A DNA stretch of 64,000 bases from Delphinus delphis (Eukaryota; Chordata; Mammalia; Artiodactyla; Delphinidae): positions 89,537,488 through 89,601,487 of the forward strand of contig NC_082692.2 of assembly GCF_949987515.2 (NCBI RefSeq), given 5' to 3'. Each line of letters opens with the position of its first letter. The stretch's first letter is position 1. Made by a program: the position numbers and the translations under genes. Below the pieces are notes generated by a model. That model saw only the letters and a list, made by a program, of their open reading frames with translations. It searched no databases and was not told the DNA's origin. This document shows positions 23,638 through 35,612 of the stretch, piece by piece.

Positions 23638-26632
23638 GTGAGCTAATGAATTTCAAAAAGTATATGAAATAATTGGTCATATCCTTCATAGTAAATAGTG
23701 AAGGTCTTTAGCATGTTGTGGAAAAGTGTCATAGGAGAAATAGAGAAGACACATTTCCAGGAAAGGATGCTTATTAATACAATGATTAGCAGATGGGAAT
23801 GACCATTTTTAAAATATGGCTTTAATTTCAGCATAGTATGCTAATAAATAATAGCATGCTATTGTTTATTATAATTGCCTTGGAAATATCAGCAATGTTA
23901 TGTAAAAGCCATAGACGTTTATAACACAAGGTAGAATGGAATTCAATATATTTCCCTTAAAACATTCAGCAACAGCCTATGAAAACCTTAATTATAATCC
24001 CAAGTAGAACTTAACAAAAGAAGGAGAAAATGACAGGAGAAACATAATACTTAATGGTAGTTTTCAGTATTTGTTTATATTTCCAATAATTGTCTACTCA
24101 TATGTAGGTAATAGAAAAAAAACTCATTACTTCATTTAAAAAATATATTTGCCTCAATTATCAGAATCTCTCATGGACTTAAGAGAGATGGTGAAAGCAT
24201 ATATTTTCTGAAAGTTGCCTTTAAGTCTTCTTTCATCCAGGCCAAAATACACACTTGCATGAAATTCACTTTTTCTTTTTTTTGATGTGAAAAAAACATA
24301 AAATATACCTCATAATTATCAAAATGTTTGTTGCTTTTAAAATATTATTAACTTCTTCGCTAAATTTAATACATCTGTACTAGGGGACTTTTAAAAACTG
24401 TATTTATACATGGGCAAAAGTCATTTTCTATGTGACATGTTTCTATGTGACACATTTATAATCAATAATAAAGTAATCAGAGGAAAAATATCCATCTATA
24501 TTGTGTCCTTATAACCTCCAAAATAAGTTTATAAAATATTTTCATTATAAAAAACGGAACACATTTAGAGGAGTTAAGTGAGTTACGTAACCATTGATGG
24601 CGGAAAAAATAAATCTAAAACCCAAGCCCATATGGTAGACTTGAAATCCTAAGCTTTTTTTTTTTATGTAGTTCCTACTTAGTTGAAGATTTAAAACTTT
24701 GTTCTTCAGAATCCTAAGCAACCAAAGAATGTACACATTAAATAAATAAATATGGTTTAAAGTTACAGTTATTGCACTAAGCAACAAACCATATATATCT
24801 CAAACTCCTGTAAGCTATGTGGATTTTATATGACCATGCATTTCTTCTTCCAGGTCAAACATATGTTAGGGCAATTTCTGAACAATTACCTACAAATTAT
24901 ACATTTTAAAAATAATAAATAGAAACATGAATCAATTTCACCCATACACTCAGTTCTTCTAAGGGTTGCCTTCATTTATCCCTCAAGGTTGTGAAAAACA
25001 TGTTCTGTAACTGGAAGTTGCCCTGATTTCCACAGGAGGTAATCTAGGCTTACTTTTCACCACAGTGGGACATCATGATATCTTCCTCTCCTCCCTGAAG
25101 GATGTTCTATCTTTGTGGAAGCGGAAGTTACACTGGAAACACCCTGAAAGTCAGATATACTTGTGCATCATTTCAAAGACTCTCAGTTCCACTTTCTCCA
25201 ACTACTGCTGCAGTGACCAGCTCAGCACCATGGTTTGCAGGTGTAGCCTGACAGAGTCTTACCGCAGGTGCCACAGAAGGCCATCTTGTTCCCTGCTCCA
25301 GTTTTCTTTGGGCCCTTCAAGAACCTACTCAGCACTTAAGCACACACAACCTGGATGTCCTAATAGTTAACACCTGCATTGCCCTTGAATAACTGTGAAA
25401 AAGAGCCAATGAATAAATGCTTCCTCCTCCTTTCCTGGGTATGCAGTTATAGACATTCCTTATACATTCACAGAGGATGGAGTAACAATCATCCGTGCTG
25501 GTGGTCAACTCAATAACCCATCCTTGCATTAACTCTTTCCTTCCCTGTTGACTCTTCCTTTTCCTGACACCTTACCCTTGGCCAGCACTCCTAAATAAAC
25601 AAACTGAACACAAGCCCTTGACTTTGGCTCTGCTCTCAGAGTAAAAAGATAGGTTTCTCTTTTCTAACTATGTCTTCTTGAGCAGGTTACCTAACACCCA
25701 TACAACAAAATCCTCTATAAAAGTTTGGAGGAAGAATTGAGTACAACACATGTAAAACACCTAGCTGGTAATAGATGGAGATTCCGAAGGAAGGCTCCTC
25801 CACTCCAACATATCTAGAATAGATCTAAACAAAGGAGAGGGATTAAATTGCAAATCCAGAAATTTTCCTATCATCATTATAGAAGAAATATTAATTTTAA
25901 AGCATTTAACTTATACACCCCTGTTTCCATGAATGTTAGAAAGGATAATACTACCTTACACTTAAATAACATTTCAATATCAATTATACCAGTTGCTTTT
26001 TGCTTCAGAACTATGTAGATTAGTTCTCAGATTAGAAAATAAGGTTTGGAAAATTCATGCCTAGGATCAAAGTTAGATGCTTAACCTATATACAACTCCA
26101 AAAGTTCTCATTCCCTGTCAAGAATTTTATGTAGGGAAAAAAAAAACTGGATTATAACCGTACTAAAATGTGATGAGGCTGATATTTGATTTACACTTCA
26201 AACTACTGAATTGTAATTATATCGGGTATAGATACAATTATTTTACTTAGCTTAATCCAAATGTAATCAATGGCCTTTTGCCCACAGAGGGTTCAGATTT
26301 GATATACATTTTCTAACTTGACCTATATACTAATAGTTAACATAGAATTATTCTCTAGCCTTCTTCCCACAACTCTCAAGTTGTTATACAGGTGCAGCAA
26401 AATGACAAAAGGCAAACATCAATCTTACGCAAAACGTCCACTGATATTTACAACAGGGTTTCTCTTATCCCACTTTGGGGGTCCTGCATTTCTCTTCCCT
26501 CAAATCATATGTGTACAGTACTACCAGAACCAGTTAGCCTTGTTCTTCTGATTTCTACAGTCCTTGGAATGTAAAATAATGTCTTGGATAACTGACTTGC
26601 TAAATAGCTGCTGTTGTTTCTTTTCAAAACAG
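23638..26632 (+). other. CNTN6: CNTN6 intron (3.0 kb)
   Basis: The intron between the Ig3 and Ig4 coding parts runs from GTGAGC to TTTTCAAAACAG. 24270-24330 may be a scrap of old L1. 25020-25640 resembles an old LTR- or repeat-like block (see its own entry). The rest is AT-rich with nothing I can name. Confidence 0.8.
25020..25640. repeat. Possible ancient LTR-like repeat, unassigned
   Basis: This block is less AT-rich than its surroundings. It carries two AATAAA-type signals, near 25411 and 25595 (CCTAAATAAACAAACTG). The second is followed by CTTTGGCTCTGCTCTCAGAG, which is like the 3' ends of old mammalian LTRs. I recognise no coding domain. It could also be unique intron sequence. Confidence 0.3.
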
Positions 26633-26769
26633 CCCCACCAGAATGGGAACAAAAAATCCAAAATACATACCTGTCCATCTATGACAGCTTGTTTTGGGAA
26701 TGCAAAGCTAGTGGAAAGCCAAACCCTTGGTACACGTGGTTAAAGAATGGTGAACGCCTCAATCCAGAG
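26633..26769 (+). CDS. CNTN6: CNTN6 exon: first half of Ig domain 4
   Basis: This 137-nt exon begins with CC, completing an alanine codon, and ends on a codon boundary (phase 1 to phase 0). It encodes PPEWEQKIQNTYLSIYDSLF, then WECKASGKPNPWYTWLKNGE and RLNPE. WEC gives the first disulfide cysteine of Ig4 and YTW the core tryptophan. PPEWEQKIQNT is specific to contactin-6 among contactins as I remember them. The acceptor is TTTTCAAAACAG and the donor is GTAAGC. The ATG at 26614 lies in the intron, so the longer open frame that begins there is an artefact. Confidence 0.97.
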
Positions 26770-26849
26770 GTAAGCAACTGTGCTGATATTAAACATTCAC
26801 CTACTCTGCTAGGGAAATTTTGTTACTAACAGAAACTATGTTTCTGGAA

Positions 26850-27037
26850 TGTTTAGTAGGTGCCAGGAAATACAGTATAATCTTTATATACCCTAATTTA
26901 TTTAATCCTTAAATTTATTTAATCCTCACATAGCTATTAATATTATCATCATTTTTCAAATGAGAAAACTAAGGGTAGAGAACACAACTTGTACAAGGTC
27001 ACACATTACTCAGTGATGGATCCGTATTCAGATGATA
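26850..27037 (-). repeat. MIR SINE, antisense
   Basis: GTTTAGTAGGTGCCAGGAAA, CAAATGAGAAAACTAAGGGT and ACAAGGTCACACATTACTCA are the antisense MIR body in order. Confidence 0.65.
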
Positions 27038-27085
27038 TCATCATCCTCATCCTCATCATCCTCATCCTCATCATCATCATCATCA
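27038..27085 (+). repeat. (ATC/CTC)n microsatellite
   Basis: About 48 bases of ATC and CTC triplets (ATCATCCTCATCCTC pattern) lie between two MIR copies. Confidence 0.9.
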
Positions 27086-27094
27086 ACAACATCC

Positions 27095-27330
27095 ACTGAA
27101 CTCTCATATGAGCCAGGCCCTGTGTTAAATATTTTCCATGCATTATATTATTGTAACCTCATGACAATTTTATGAGAGAGATATGATTATTATTTCTATA
27201 AATGAAAAAAAATTGGTGTCAGAGGGCTTAAGTCCATTTGTCCAAGGTCACACTGCAGCTAGTAAATGTTAGAATTAGTATTCTAAGCATAATCTGATTC
27301 CAGAACCCAAGCTCTTAATCATTACCCAGT
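27095..27330 (-). repeat. Second MIR SINE, antisense
   Basis: GAGCCAGGCCCTGTGTTAAA, CTCATGACAATTTTATGAGA, CCAAGGTCACACTGCAGCTA and CAGAACCCAAGCTCTTAATC match the antisense MIR through to the head. Confidence 0.7.
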
Positions 27331-28286
27331 ATCTTGGTTTTATGAAAGCTAATGGCTGTCTCTAAACTTAGGGAAGTAGAGAACTGAGGCAGTTATCCAC
27401 AATTTTCAATCTAAAGCACACCTTATCCTACAATATACAGAAAATGAGACAAGGTTATTTTTCCCATCAAATTATCCAAATAATTGTGTTAATTCTCCAC
27501 TCTACTTTGCACTTATAGGCACAGTTAGAGATAAAAGGAACATCTGTTGTTTAGAATCTGAATGGAACACTGTTCTTTGTTTCGGCTTTACTGAAATTTA
27601 ATTCCTGAATCCCTATTGCATGTAACATTCCCTGTTTCCTCCAGCCTACTTTTGTTATCTTTAGAGGATGGTAATAGGTACCCTGAAATATTTAAAGTTA
27701 TATTTGCACTATTAAACTATTTCATTCTATACACTCAAAATTATATTTCTATACTCCAAATGGGACTGTGTAACAGATTTTGGCTATTTAAACATACTTT
27801 ACAGTCAACTGCAGAAAAGAAGAATTTAGCTCCTTCAACTTATGTACTGAATTAGAAAATTATCAAGTCATCATATTTTAAGTCTTTTTGAGACATTATG
27901 ATGGAAATCCAAGGAAATTTGCTAATCACTCTATCCGTGTCTAACATTATTGTCAAACCATGTTTTCTGGAAAACTGGAATGGTAGAGTATTCCAAATTA
28001 TTTTATATACCGTATAACAGAAAGGTAACATACCTTCAATGCAAAGAATGCCAATATTCAAAAAAATAAGGTCACATAAAATATACTAACCACTAAAATT
28101 ATACTAAGAACACTTCCATTTTCTTAAACTCCAGAAAGCTTCTCAGGACCTTGAAGTATACTAACCTCATTTTCATAAGCAACAGTTCTCATACACCAAA
28201 GTATCATAGCTCATAGATATGCATAAATGATAAGAGAATACCTACGTTAACACACTAGCATCTTTATGTGACTTTTCTTTTATTAG

Positions 28287-28416
28287 GAAAGAATTCAAAT
28301 AGAAAATGGGACACTTATCATAACTATGCTGAATGTGTCAGATTCTGGTATCTACCAATGTGCTGCAGAAAACAAATACCAGATAATTTATGCAAATGCA
28401 GAATTGAGAGTATTAG
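28287..28416 (+). CDS. CNTN6: CNTN6 exon: second half of Ig domain 4
   Basis: This 130-nt exon starts on a codon boundary and ends with G (phase 0 to phase 1). It encodes ERIQIENGTLIITMLNVSDS, then GIYQCAAENKYQIIYANAEL and RVL. YQC is the second disulfide cysteine of Ig4. NGT and NVS are two potential N-glycosylation sites on adjacent strands of the domain. Together with the previous exon it gives 267 nt, 89 codons, for Ig4 and linker. The acceptor is CTTTTATTAG and the donor is GTAAGT, the strongest donor in the window. Confidence 0.97.
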
Positions 28417-28689
28417 GTAAGTCATTCATTTATAGCCAAAAAATTCAAACTGACATTTTAGCAAGCTATGATTATATGTAATATGAATCCAATTTTTCTG
28501 TAAATTAGAAATTGCTTTTCCTTGAAATAATGAAAAATGTCTAAATTAGCTTCTAAAAAAATGTGAAGTGAGAATTATTATTCTGCTAGGGCAACATATT
28601 AGGGCTTGGAGGAGCCCACTACTGGGTTCATCCAAACCAGAAGTGGCTCCTCCAAAGCTGATCCCAGCATGAGGTTTTGAATACAACCC

Positions 28690-29080
28690 CAAAAGCATCT
28701 ATTAGGAATGTTTCCAGCTGCAAATAAGAAAATAAGAAATGGAAACCTCAATTTATAGAGACTTAAACAACAATTTATTTTATCTCAGTAATAACTTCAG
28801 GGGTGGTAGCTGAGCAATGGCAGTGTGACTTGATGACGTTATTCTTTAAACTCTTTCCTCATGCTTGTAGCCTCCTGGTTCCAGGATGACTGCTGTAGCT
28901 ACAGAAATCAAGTCCACACTCAAAGCAGAAGAAGACAGGTGGACAGTCTTTTTCATTAGTAAAGCAAAAATTTCTGAGCCCTTACAGCAGACTCCTTTTA
29001 TGTCATTAGCTAGAACCCTGTCATGTGACCACTGAGACCTCAAGAGAAGCTGGGAAAATAAGACTTTATAGTGGAAAATG
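28690..29080. repeat. Ancient interspersed repeat, family not assigned
   Basis: TAAACAACAATTTATTTTAT and CTCCTGGTTCCAGGATGACT, followed by GTCATGTGACCACTGAGAC, resemble a dispersed mammalian repeat with the pattern TTAAACAACAAAGATTTATT and GTCACATGGCCAC. I cannot name the family. Confidence 0.4.
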
Positions 29081-29254
29081 TTGAGATAGAAGTGGTTTGC
29101 AGATGATATTCTGGGACAGTCAACCAGTGGTGTCTGTCAGGATAAATGACTCATTGATATCTTTCATCCTAAGGCTTTCTTAGTGGTATAAAGACAGGAG
29201 ATGAAAGAGAGGAGGAATTAAGCAAAAAGACAGTTTCAGGAGCATATGGGTGAT

Positions 29255-29600
29255 GGACATTGATTCATTTGCTTATTCATTCAGTCAGCATTTATTGAAT
29301 ATTTGTTGTGTACTAAGCACCTAAAACATAATTATCAAAATTAAAGTGATCTTTACCTTCATAGAACCTGTAGTTTCACAGAGAAAAAAGGCTAAATTTT
29401 AAAATATCATGATTATTACAGTGAAGAATTGAATAGGTGTTATCAGTTGGACATAACCTAAATTGAGAACATTCTCTTTAAGCTGAGATCAGAAGAAAAA
29501 GCATGCACAAGTCAGTGGAAGGACAGAGAAGCCATACTCAAAACGCCCAGAAGCAAGAGAACATGGCATATCTGAAAGAACTTCAGTTCACGTAGACTTT
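29255..29600. repeat. Ancient interspersed repeat, family not assigned
   Basis: ATTCATTCAGTCAGCATTTA, then TTGAATATTTGTTGTGTACT and CTTCATAGAACCTGTAGTTT, then AAGCAAGAGAACATGG, follow a common old mammalian repeat order. The family name is uncertain. Confidence 0.45.
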
Positions 29601-30099
29601 AGGCTAAGAATGGGGATTGGACACATAGGTTCCCACAAGAATGGAGCTGGGAAGACTTGGATGCACCCAGACAGTCTAATTATTTATCACCCTCATGAAC
29701 TGGTATTTGTTGAAACTGACAAAGATTAGTTTTTGGTTTTTTTTAAGTTTCTACTCAGCCTGCCTGCTTCAACAGAAGGCAGACTATTTATTTCCATTTT
29801 GCTAGTTAAAGGCATGCCTGAAGAAATCTAAAATAATGATGATGTACTTCTGATTTACTTCAAAGGTATTTCATTGTCATATATGTATATTCACATTTAG
29901 GATTATTATCTTGGCTAGAACAGATTTAGTAATTTCCCTAATCAGGGTTAAAATTCCATCTTCTGTTCTTATGGAACCATCTTCACCCTCTTCATTATAA
30001 ATATTTAAGAATGTGACTTTTTGTAACTTGCTTCCTCCCTCACTCCAGCTTGCTTTTGTTATCACAATGACCAGCATCAAAACAAAAATAAATTACATT

Positions 30100-30260
30100 T
30101 ACTGAACCCATACTTTGTTCCAGGCACTATTTATCCTTCTTTATTGAATGTTATCTCATTCAAGACCTAGACTAACTTTCTGAGGTAATATCTACTGTCA
30201 TCTTCATTTTACAAATGGAAACTGACTCCAAAATGCCAAATCCATAACTAGCCCAAAAAA
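30100..30260 (-). repeat. MIR SINE fragment, antisense
   Basis: ACTTTGTTCCAGGCACTATT, then CATCTTCATTTTACAAATGG and AAACTGACTCC, match the antisense MIR core. Confidence 0.6.
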
Positions 30261-30337
30261 ACCTTGAGCAAAGTAGCTTGAAAAAAGTTTTGTTTATAGA
30301 TATTAGTAATTTAACAATTTTGTAATTTTGTTTTTAG

Positions 30338-30488
30338 CCTCAGCTCCTGATTTCTCCAAAAATCCCATTAAAAAAAATTCAGTTGTTCAAGTTGGTGGGG
30401 ATATTGTGATCGAATGCAAACCGAATGCTTTCCCTAGGGCCGCCATCTCCTGGAAAAGAGGAATGGAGATCCTGAGACAAAGCAAAAG
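30338..30488 (+). CDS. CNTN6: CNTN6 exon: first half of Ig domain 5
   Basis: This 151-nt exon begins with CC, completing an alanine codon, and ends with AG (phase 1 to phase 2). It encodes SAPDFSKNPIKKNSVVQVGG, then DIVIECKPNAFPRAAISWKR and GMEILRQSK. IEC is the first disulfide cysteine of Ig5 and ISW the core tryptophan. The sequence SAPDFS marks the start of Ig5 in contactins. The donor is GTAAAC, weaker than GTAAGT. The split codon AG|A gives arginine with the next exon, 23.5 kb away. Confidence 0.96.
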
Positions 30489-31789
30489 GTAAACAAATCT
30501 CTTTTGTTTTAATATTTTAAATATTTTGTAATATAATATCTTCCAGATTTTTAGGGTTTACTAGATCTTCCAAAATTCCCTCCCGTATTACTCCCTCCCA
30601 ACTTACAACTACATATGCGGAGATACTAAACATTTTCACATGATCGTAAAAAAAAAAGGATCTTTCAAGGCTACGAGCTGTTTGTATAATTTGACTGCAA
30701 TATTTTCAGTGCATGCACTTGTAACAGATATATTTTAAAAAATCCTTTAACACCTTTTTCTATATTCAGTTTGAAGGCTTTTTCCTGACCCAGCCTGCTA
30801 AGAAATCATTGAGAAGAGCATTATACAAAGGAGGCACTCATACTCACACACCTGGCATTGCGGTTTTTAAATAGTCACACAGGTGTTCAACCCAGGACAA
30901 AATGAATTCACCACATGAAAAAAATGTAGAGAGGTTCCTGTAGAGAAAGAAGAGAGGTTTCCTTCTACTATGGATGTGGTTGAGAAATCCCTGATTGGCA
31001 CTGGCATGTTTTCTGGGAGAGTTTTGACAGCCCCAAAACAGGTGTTTTTCTCTACTCATAATACATTTCAGTCCACTGTGCTGTAGAACCTTGTATACCC
31101 AGAGTTGACTTGACTACAGTTGTAGCTCTAATTTAGTGACCCATGTGTGTTTCTATGTGATCAAATACACAATGGGCTACTACTATGAATTAGCTGTTGT
31201 GCTGAAGATATGAAAATGGTTCAATGGGCACTTCTTCAGCATCATACGTGTCACAAACTCATATACATACCAGGCAGGTAACATAAATAATGAAACAGGC
31301 CAAGTGAAAGAAAAGACAACTATAGTGTGATGAAAAAATGGCTATCTGTCAATCTTGGAAGACTGTGAAGGACTGGAGAGCGAGTTCTACACCTAAAACA
31401 GGCAGTCATAAACTCCGAATTCAGTCAAACGTCGTTTTACGGGAAGAACCTCTAACGTTTCAGGAAAAGCTAGAAATCTGATTTTTGGCACTGAAAATTC
31501 TAAGCCAGAAAAAATGTCCATAGGCGGGTTGCAGGGACACCATTTTGTCATTTCTGATCTCAGATTGCATATGTGGTCAGGAAGAGAGAAAAGGAAGTTA
31601 AAACAAGCAAATAAACAGTGTTAATTGTGTAGAGTGTTCTCACCGTTATATCTGCTGCCTTGCAGACCCTCTCCTGACATGGCGAGATATATAAGAGAAA
31701 GCCCCTTCAAAGGCACTCTTTCTTTTCTTACTGTTTTCTGTCTCCAGGGGCCTCTACAGCCCCAGACTGAAGCTTTTCCAAGGAGAGGG

Positions 31790-31872
31790 ATTCTGTCAAA
31801 TGTATCCTTGTACGTCCTGTGCCTTGGCACAGAACCCAAACTCAATAAATGTCTGCAGAATGAATGAACATG
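31790..31872 (+). mobile_element. L2 LINE 3' end scrap, sense
   Basis: CTGTGCCTTGGCACAGAACC, then AACTCAATAAATGTCTGCAG and AATGAATGAAC, are the last bases of an L2 (or similar) element. Confidence 0.55.
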
Positions 31873-32367
31873 TCCAAAAGGATGAATATGTAAGGCATTA
31901 CCAGCTTTAGAGAAAGACTATTCTGGGAGGAAATGCCTCAAGACATAAGAACAGATAATTCAAAACTAAGGTGAAAAGAAAGGTGAAAGGAAAACTGGTG
32001 CCCTGCCCCAGCTGGGCTCCTTCCTCAGGTAGACTACCTGGGAAACTGCTGCAAGCACTCCCAACAGATCTGGATGTGGATCTTCTTTAAATGTTTTCTC
32101 TTTCATTCCTAAATCCTAATCAAGGTTTAAATATACTGCTGTAGAACAGGAAAACTCCAGAGATCCCATAGGCTCAAACACAGGCTCTGTACTGAGGGTT
32201 CGGAAAGATCGATTAGCTCTGCTTCATTTACTAAAGTGACTGTAAGTTTTCACCTAAAGAGCCAGAATGACTACTGTTTACCTTCTATAACCTTTAAAGA
32301 CCCAAATGCAAGGCATGTTGGGAAGAGAAAGAAAAGGAAAAAGATTTAGATGGAGGTAAGAAAATGG

Positions 32368-32399
<32 letters not shown>

Positions 32400-32405
32400 G
32401 AGAGA
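32368..32405 (+). repeat. (GA)n microsatellite
   Basis: 38 bases of GA with one C interruption. Confidence 0.95.
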
Positions 32406-33025
32406 AAAGAAAAGCTTTGTAGGGTACAAGGGAAACTGCTTTTTAAAACAGCTTTTCAGATTTTTGTTTTATTTGTTTTGCTCCATATAGGATGAATTTG
32501 GGATCTTTTTAGCCTCCAAACAGTCACTAATAGTTATATCAGATTCAGCATCGTCTCACTGGGGTTAAAGGAATGGCCCACATGATTTTTATTTACAGAT
32601 TCTTCTTTCATAATTCCATTCACTCATTGCTTTAGAATTCCATTACAGGTTTCAGCAAAAGAAAACAAATAAAATTATCTCCTGAATATGCATCCTAAAA
32701 AGTTGGCAAAAAAAGTCGAGCCCCAGCAGAGTACAGTAATTACAGATGTATATCTCTGCCAGGTATAGCTGACCTTAAGCAGTAATTTGCAAAGGTCACA
32801 CACAGCCAGCTCTGTGACTTTGTGTTTCTGCATGTTTCCTATCCTGCCCCCTCTTCTATTGTTTTCTGAGACGACTGGTTTCATTAAGAGTTGACTCCAT
32901 GCAGCTTATTGGGAAATGCAGCACCCATGCTTCTATTTGTGTTGACTTGATGGCTTTTTTGTAGTCTTATCATGGTGATTTCCAAACAGGCTGAAGGTAA
33001 AAATTAGAGCAGTGATTAAAAAAAA

Positions 33026-33110
33026 AGGAAAGAAGGAAGGAAGGAAAGAAGAAAAGAAGGAAGGAATGGAGGAAGGGAGGAAGGGAAGGAGGAGGGAAGG
33101 AGGGAAAGGG
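33026..33110 (+). repeat. Polypurine (GGAA/GGGA)n repeat
   Basis: 85 bases of nearly pure purine built on GGAA and GGGA units, a smaller analogue of the tract at 17033. Confidence 0.9.
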
Positions 33111-33589
33111 CATAACGGTTTACTGTGGAGGTTGTATGTACAATGAAGACACAGCCCAGCATCTATTCTATCCTAATTACACCATAACTTAGAGTAAGGC
33201 CCATGTCTTTGATAGGCTTCTATATCAAAGATGGATTAGAAGCATTTCATCTTCCTAAAAGAGAACATAGAGCCAAGTAGTCTCTCCAAGCCCATTCAAG
33301 CCTAAGGTTGATTATTTCTTCTATAGCTTTGATATGAGCCATTAGAAGGGAACTGACTCTTTTCTCCATGATCTTTTCTCCTTCTCAAGTCAGTGTTGCC
33401 AGGACAGGTCCCAAATTCTAGCAAAGTAACTGCATTCAGCTTGCAAATAGCTACCACACTGGAAGAACACTTTGGGGAGGAGATTATTAAGAGTACGTAA
33501 TGCCACAAAATAGTTCTTCTAACATCTGCAATATATGAATAGAAGTTATTTGACTTAGAGTTTGTGTATACATTTTTACACTGTATGTG

Positions 33590-33595
33590 CACACA

Positions 33596-33636
<41 letters not shown>
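33590..33636 (+). repeat. (CA)4-(GT)n microsatellite with a palindromic junction
   Basis: A short ACACACAC run meets about 19 GT units at 33599-33636. The join ACACACGTGTGTGT is self-complementary. Alternating purine-pyrimidine sequence of this kind can adopt Z-DNA. Confidence 0.95.
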
Positions 33637-33638
<2 letters not shown>

Positions 33639-34654
33639 CATAGGGGAAGCCATAATTTCCGAAACTAATGAAATTAATTACCCTAGGAGACAGAGACCTA
33701 GTCCATTGTCCAAATTCTATAGAGCCAGATCCTAACCTCAAACACAGAACACTGAGTCTTAGTACACAGATTTTAATGCCACATCAGCCTGAATATTTTA
33801 TCTAAATAGCAAAATAAATGTAATTCCTATCCTTTCATACTCTGTTAAACCACGATACAACTGTATACATAGGAAGATTAAAAGAATCAGGTACAGAAAA
33901 CAGTTTAAATGATTCCAAGTAGGAACAGTTTTTAGTTCTTGACCTTGGAAATATCTACATGGGGAAATGTACGTTTTTAGTCTGTTATAAAACTTCTATA
34001 CCATCCTGTCTACTTTGAAATTTCATTGTTGCTACACTTGCTTTCAATAAAGTGTAACTATCTAGAGATGGTTGAAAGGACTCTGAAGAAGCCTATTCAA
34101 AGTAATCTTACTGTATGCCCTACTTATAAAAATGGTGGCAATATATATTTTTTGACAATTCCTTCCAGTCTTACAAGAATCAGACAGCGTATATCACATA
34201 GCTAATGCAAAGCTTAGAATTGATGCCAAATCTGCCATCTCTGTTTCCAGATCGTTTCCTCTCTGCAAATAATGGAGAACATACTCAAACTCTTTATTTT
34301 CTGAAAGCTATTGTCACGTGGTTTTACCAAATTTCATGTGTTGATAATTCAGATCAAGCAACATTTCTGAATATGGTGTTTCTTACTGGCCTGTGTGTCA
34401 CAAAGTTTTGACTATTTTAAGAGTTACATCTTTACAAGTGTCTATATTTGTGGCTGGCTGTCAGAAGAGAAAAAGTTTTACTCCAACTAAAAATAGGCAG
34501 ATGGCATTACAGAGCCCTAAGGCTGCCTGGTTTCCTGCCAGGAATCTATAGTCATACTCCATCTACCTCTTTCTTTTTGGAGCTACCAGTCATTTAGAAA
34601 CAGCACCTAAACTGAAGAGAAGCAATGGTGGTATGTTCCTGTGGAAGAAACTGG

Positions 34655-34805
34655 GATGTATTATAGAGTCCCTTGCTGGGAATCAGAAAACCAGGATTCT
34701 AGTCTCAGTTCTGTCATTGACGAGTGGCCTGAGTTTGGGTAAAATCACTAGCCTACTGTTTTTTTCATTGAGGTCACTGTTTCCTGGACTTATTTAAGAT
34801 GAAAT
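34655..34805 (+). repeat. MIR SINE fragment, sense
   Basis: AAACTGGGATGTATTATAGA, then AAACCAGGATTCTAGTCTCA, then TCTGTCATTGACGAGTGGC and GAGTTTGGGTAAAATCACTA, follow MIR head and body. Confidence 0.6.
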
Positions 34806-35099
34806 AATATGAAAACAACTTTCAGAAATACTAAGCATGCTACCCATGCAATGACTGCCAGAACAGAGATTATATGTTAGAAATCAATGCAAAACGTTAG
34901 CCTGGCAGGTTGAAATTGCAGATTCTATCATACTCATACTCATAGTTTTATACATGTTTTAGCGATTTGTTCAGGTGACCAAGTGATTAAGCCAAACATG
35001 GTGATTGCTGTGAATTGTCAAAACAGCTAAAATGATCTGTTTACATGGATTCAGAGGTTACAGAGGGCCCTGGAATCTAGATTTAAGCATCCCGAGAGT

Positions 35100-35185
35100 A
35101 CTAGGCACCACTCATTAACTCACCATTATGGGCCCAGCACCCAGAACAAACCTGGAACATAACAGATGTCCAATGAATATTTTCT
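35100..35185 (+). mobile_element. L2-like 3' end scrap, sense
   Basis: TAGGCACCACTCATTAACTC is followed by GGCCCAGCACCCAGAACAAA and an ATGTCCAATGAATATTT end, a decayed L2 tail. Confidence 0.4.
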
Positions 35186-35419
35186 ACTTTGCTAAATCAA
35201 TGAAAGTTAAAATTTACTTTGTTTTGTGTCTACCTGAATTAAGAGATTTTGCAGTTAAACCAAAAACATATTTAATAATTAACAGACCAATGATGTGTTC
35301 ATTCATTCATTCTGTAAAGATCTGATGAGCAAAAATTATACCCCCAATACTATACTAGGTTCTGTAGGTAATTTTTAAGTAGCCAACTACATGATACATA
35401 ATATGCCTTCGTAAGAAAG

Positions 35420-35612
35420 TGTTTTGTTTTTAAGTTATTTGGAGTCAAAGATCTGAGTTCTGGTATGAACTCTACTTCTCACTAAGTTGATAACTTCTGG
35501 CAAGTCCTTTAACTTCAATGGTTCTCAGTTGATTTGTTTGAAAAATAGATAAAATAATACTTGTCTCACCCTTGGAGTTGTATGAGACTCAAATGACATA
35601 GCATGTGTGAAA
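35420..35612 (+). repeat. MIR SINE, sense
   Basis: GGAGTCAAAGATCTGAGTTC, then GGCAAGTCCTTTAACTTCAA, ATAATACTTGTCTCACCCTT and GAGACTCAAATGACATAG are MIR landmarks in order. Confidence 0.65.

Larger units (their letters stand above)
26770..28286 (+). other. CNTN6: CNTN6 intron (1.5 kb) inside the Ig4 coding region
   Basis: The intron runs from GTAAGC to TTTTATTAG. It carries two antisense MIR copies around an ATC-rich microsatellite (26850-27330). 27340-28286 has no recognised content. Confidence 0.85.
28417..30337 (+). other. CNTN6: CNTN6 intron (1.9 kb)
   Basis: The intron runs from GTAAGT to GTTTTTAG between the Ig4 and Ig5 coding parts. 28690-29080 and 29255-29600 look like ancient dispersed repeats. 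An antisense MIR is at 30100-30260. Nothing else is recognised. Confidence 0.8.

Noticed and set aside
26614..26829. Open frame with an ATG 19 bases before the Ig4 exon
   Set aside because: Both ends of the frame are intronic. Only 26633-26769 is exon.
17033..33110. CRISPR-like regularly spaced repeats
   Set aside because: The repeated units are contiguous microsatellites without unique spacers, and the DNA is mammalian.
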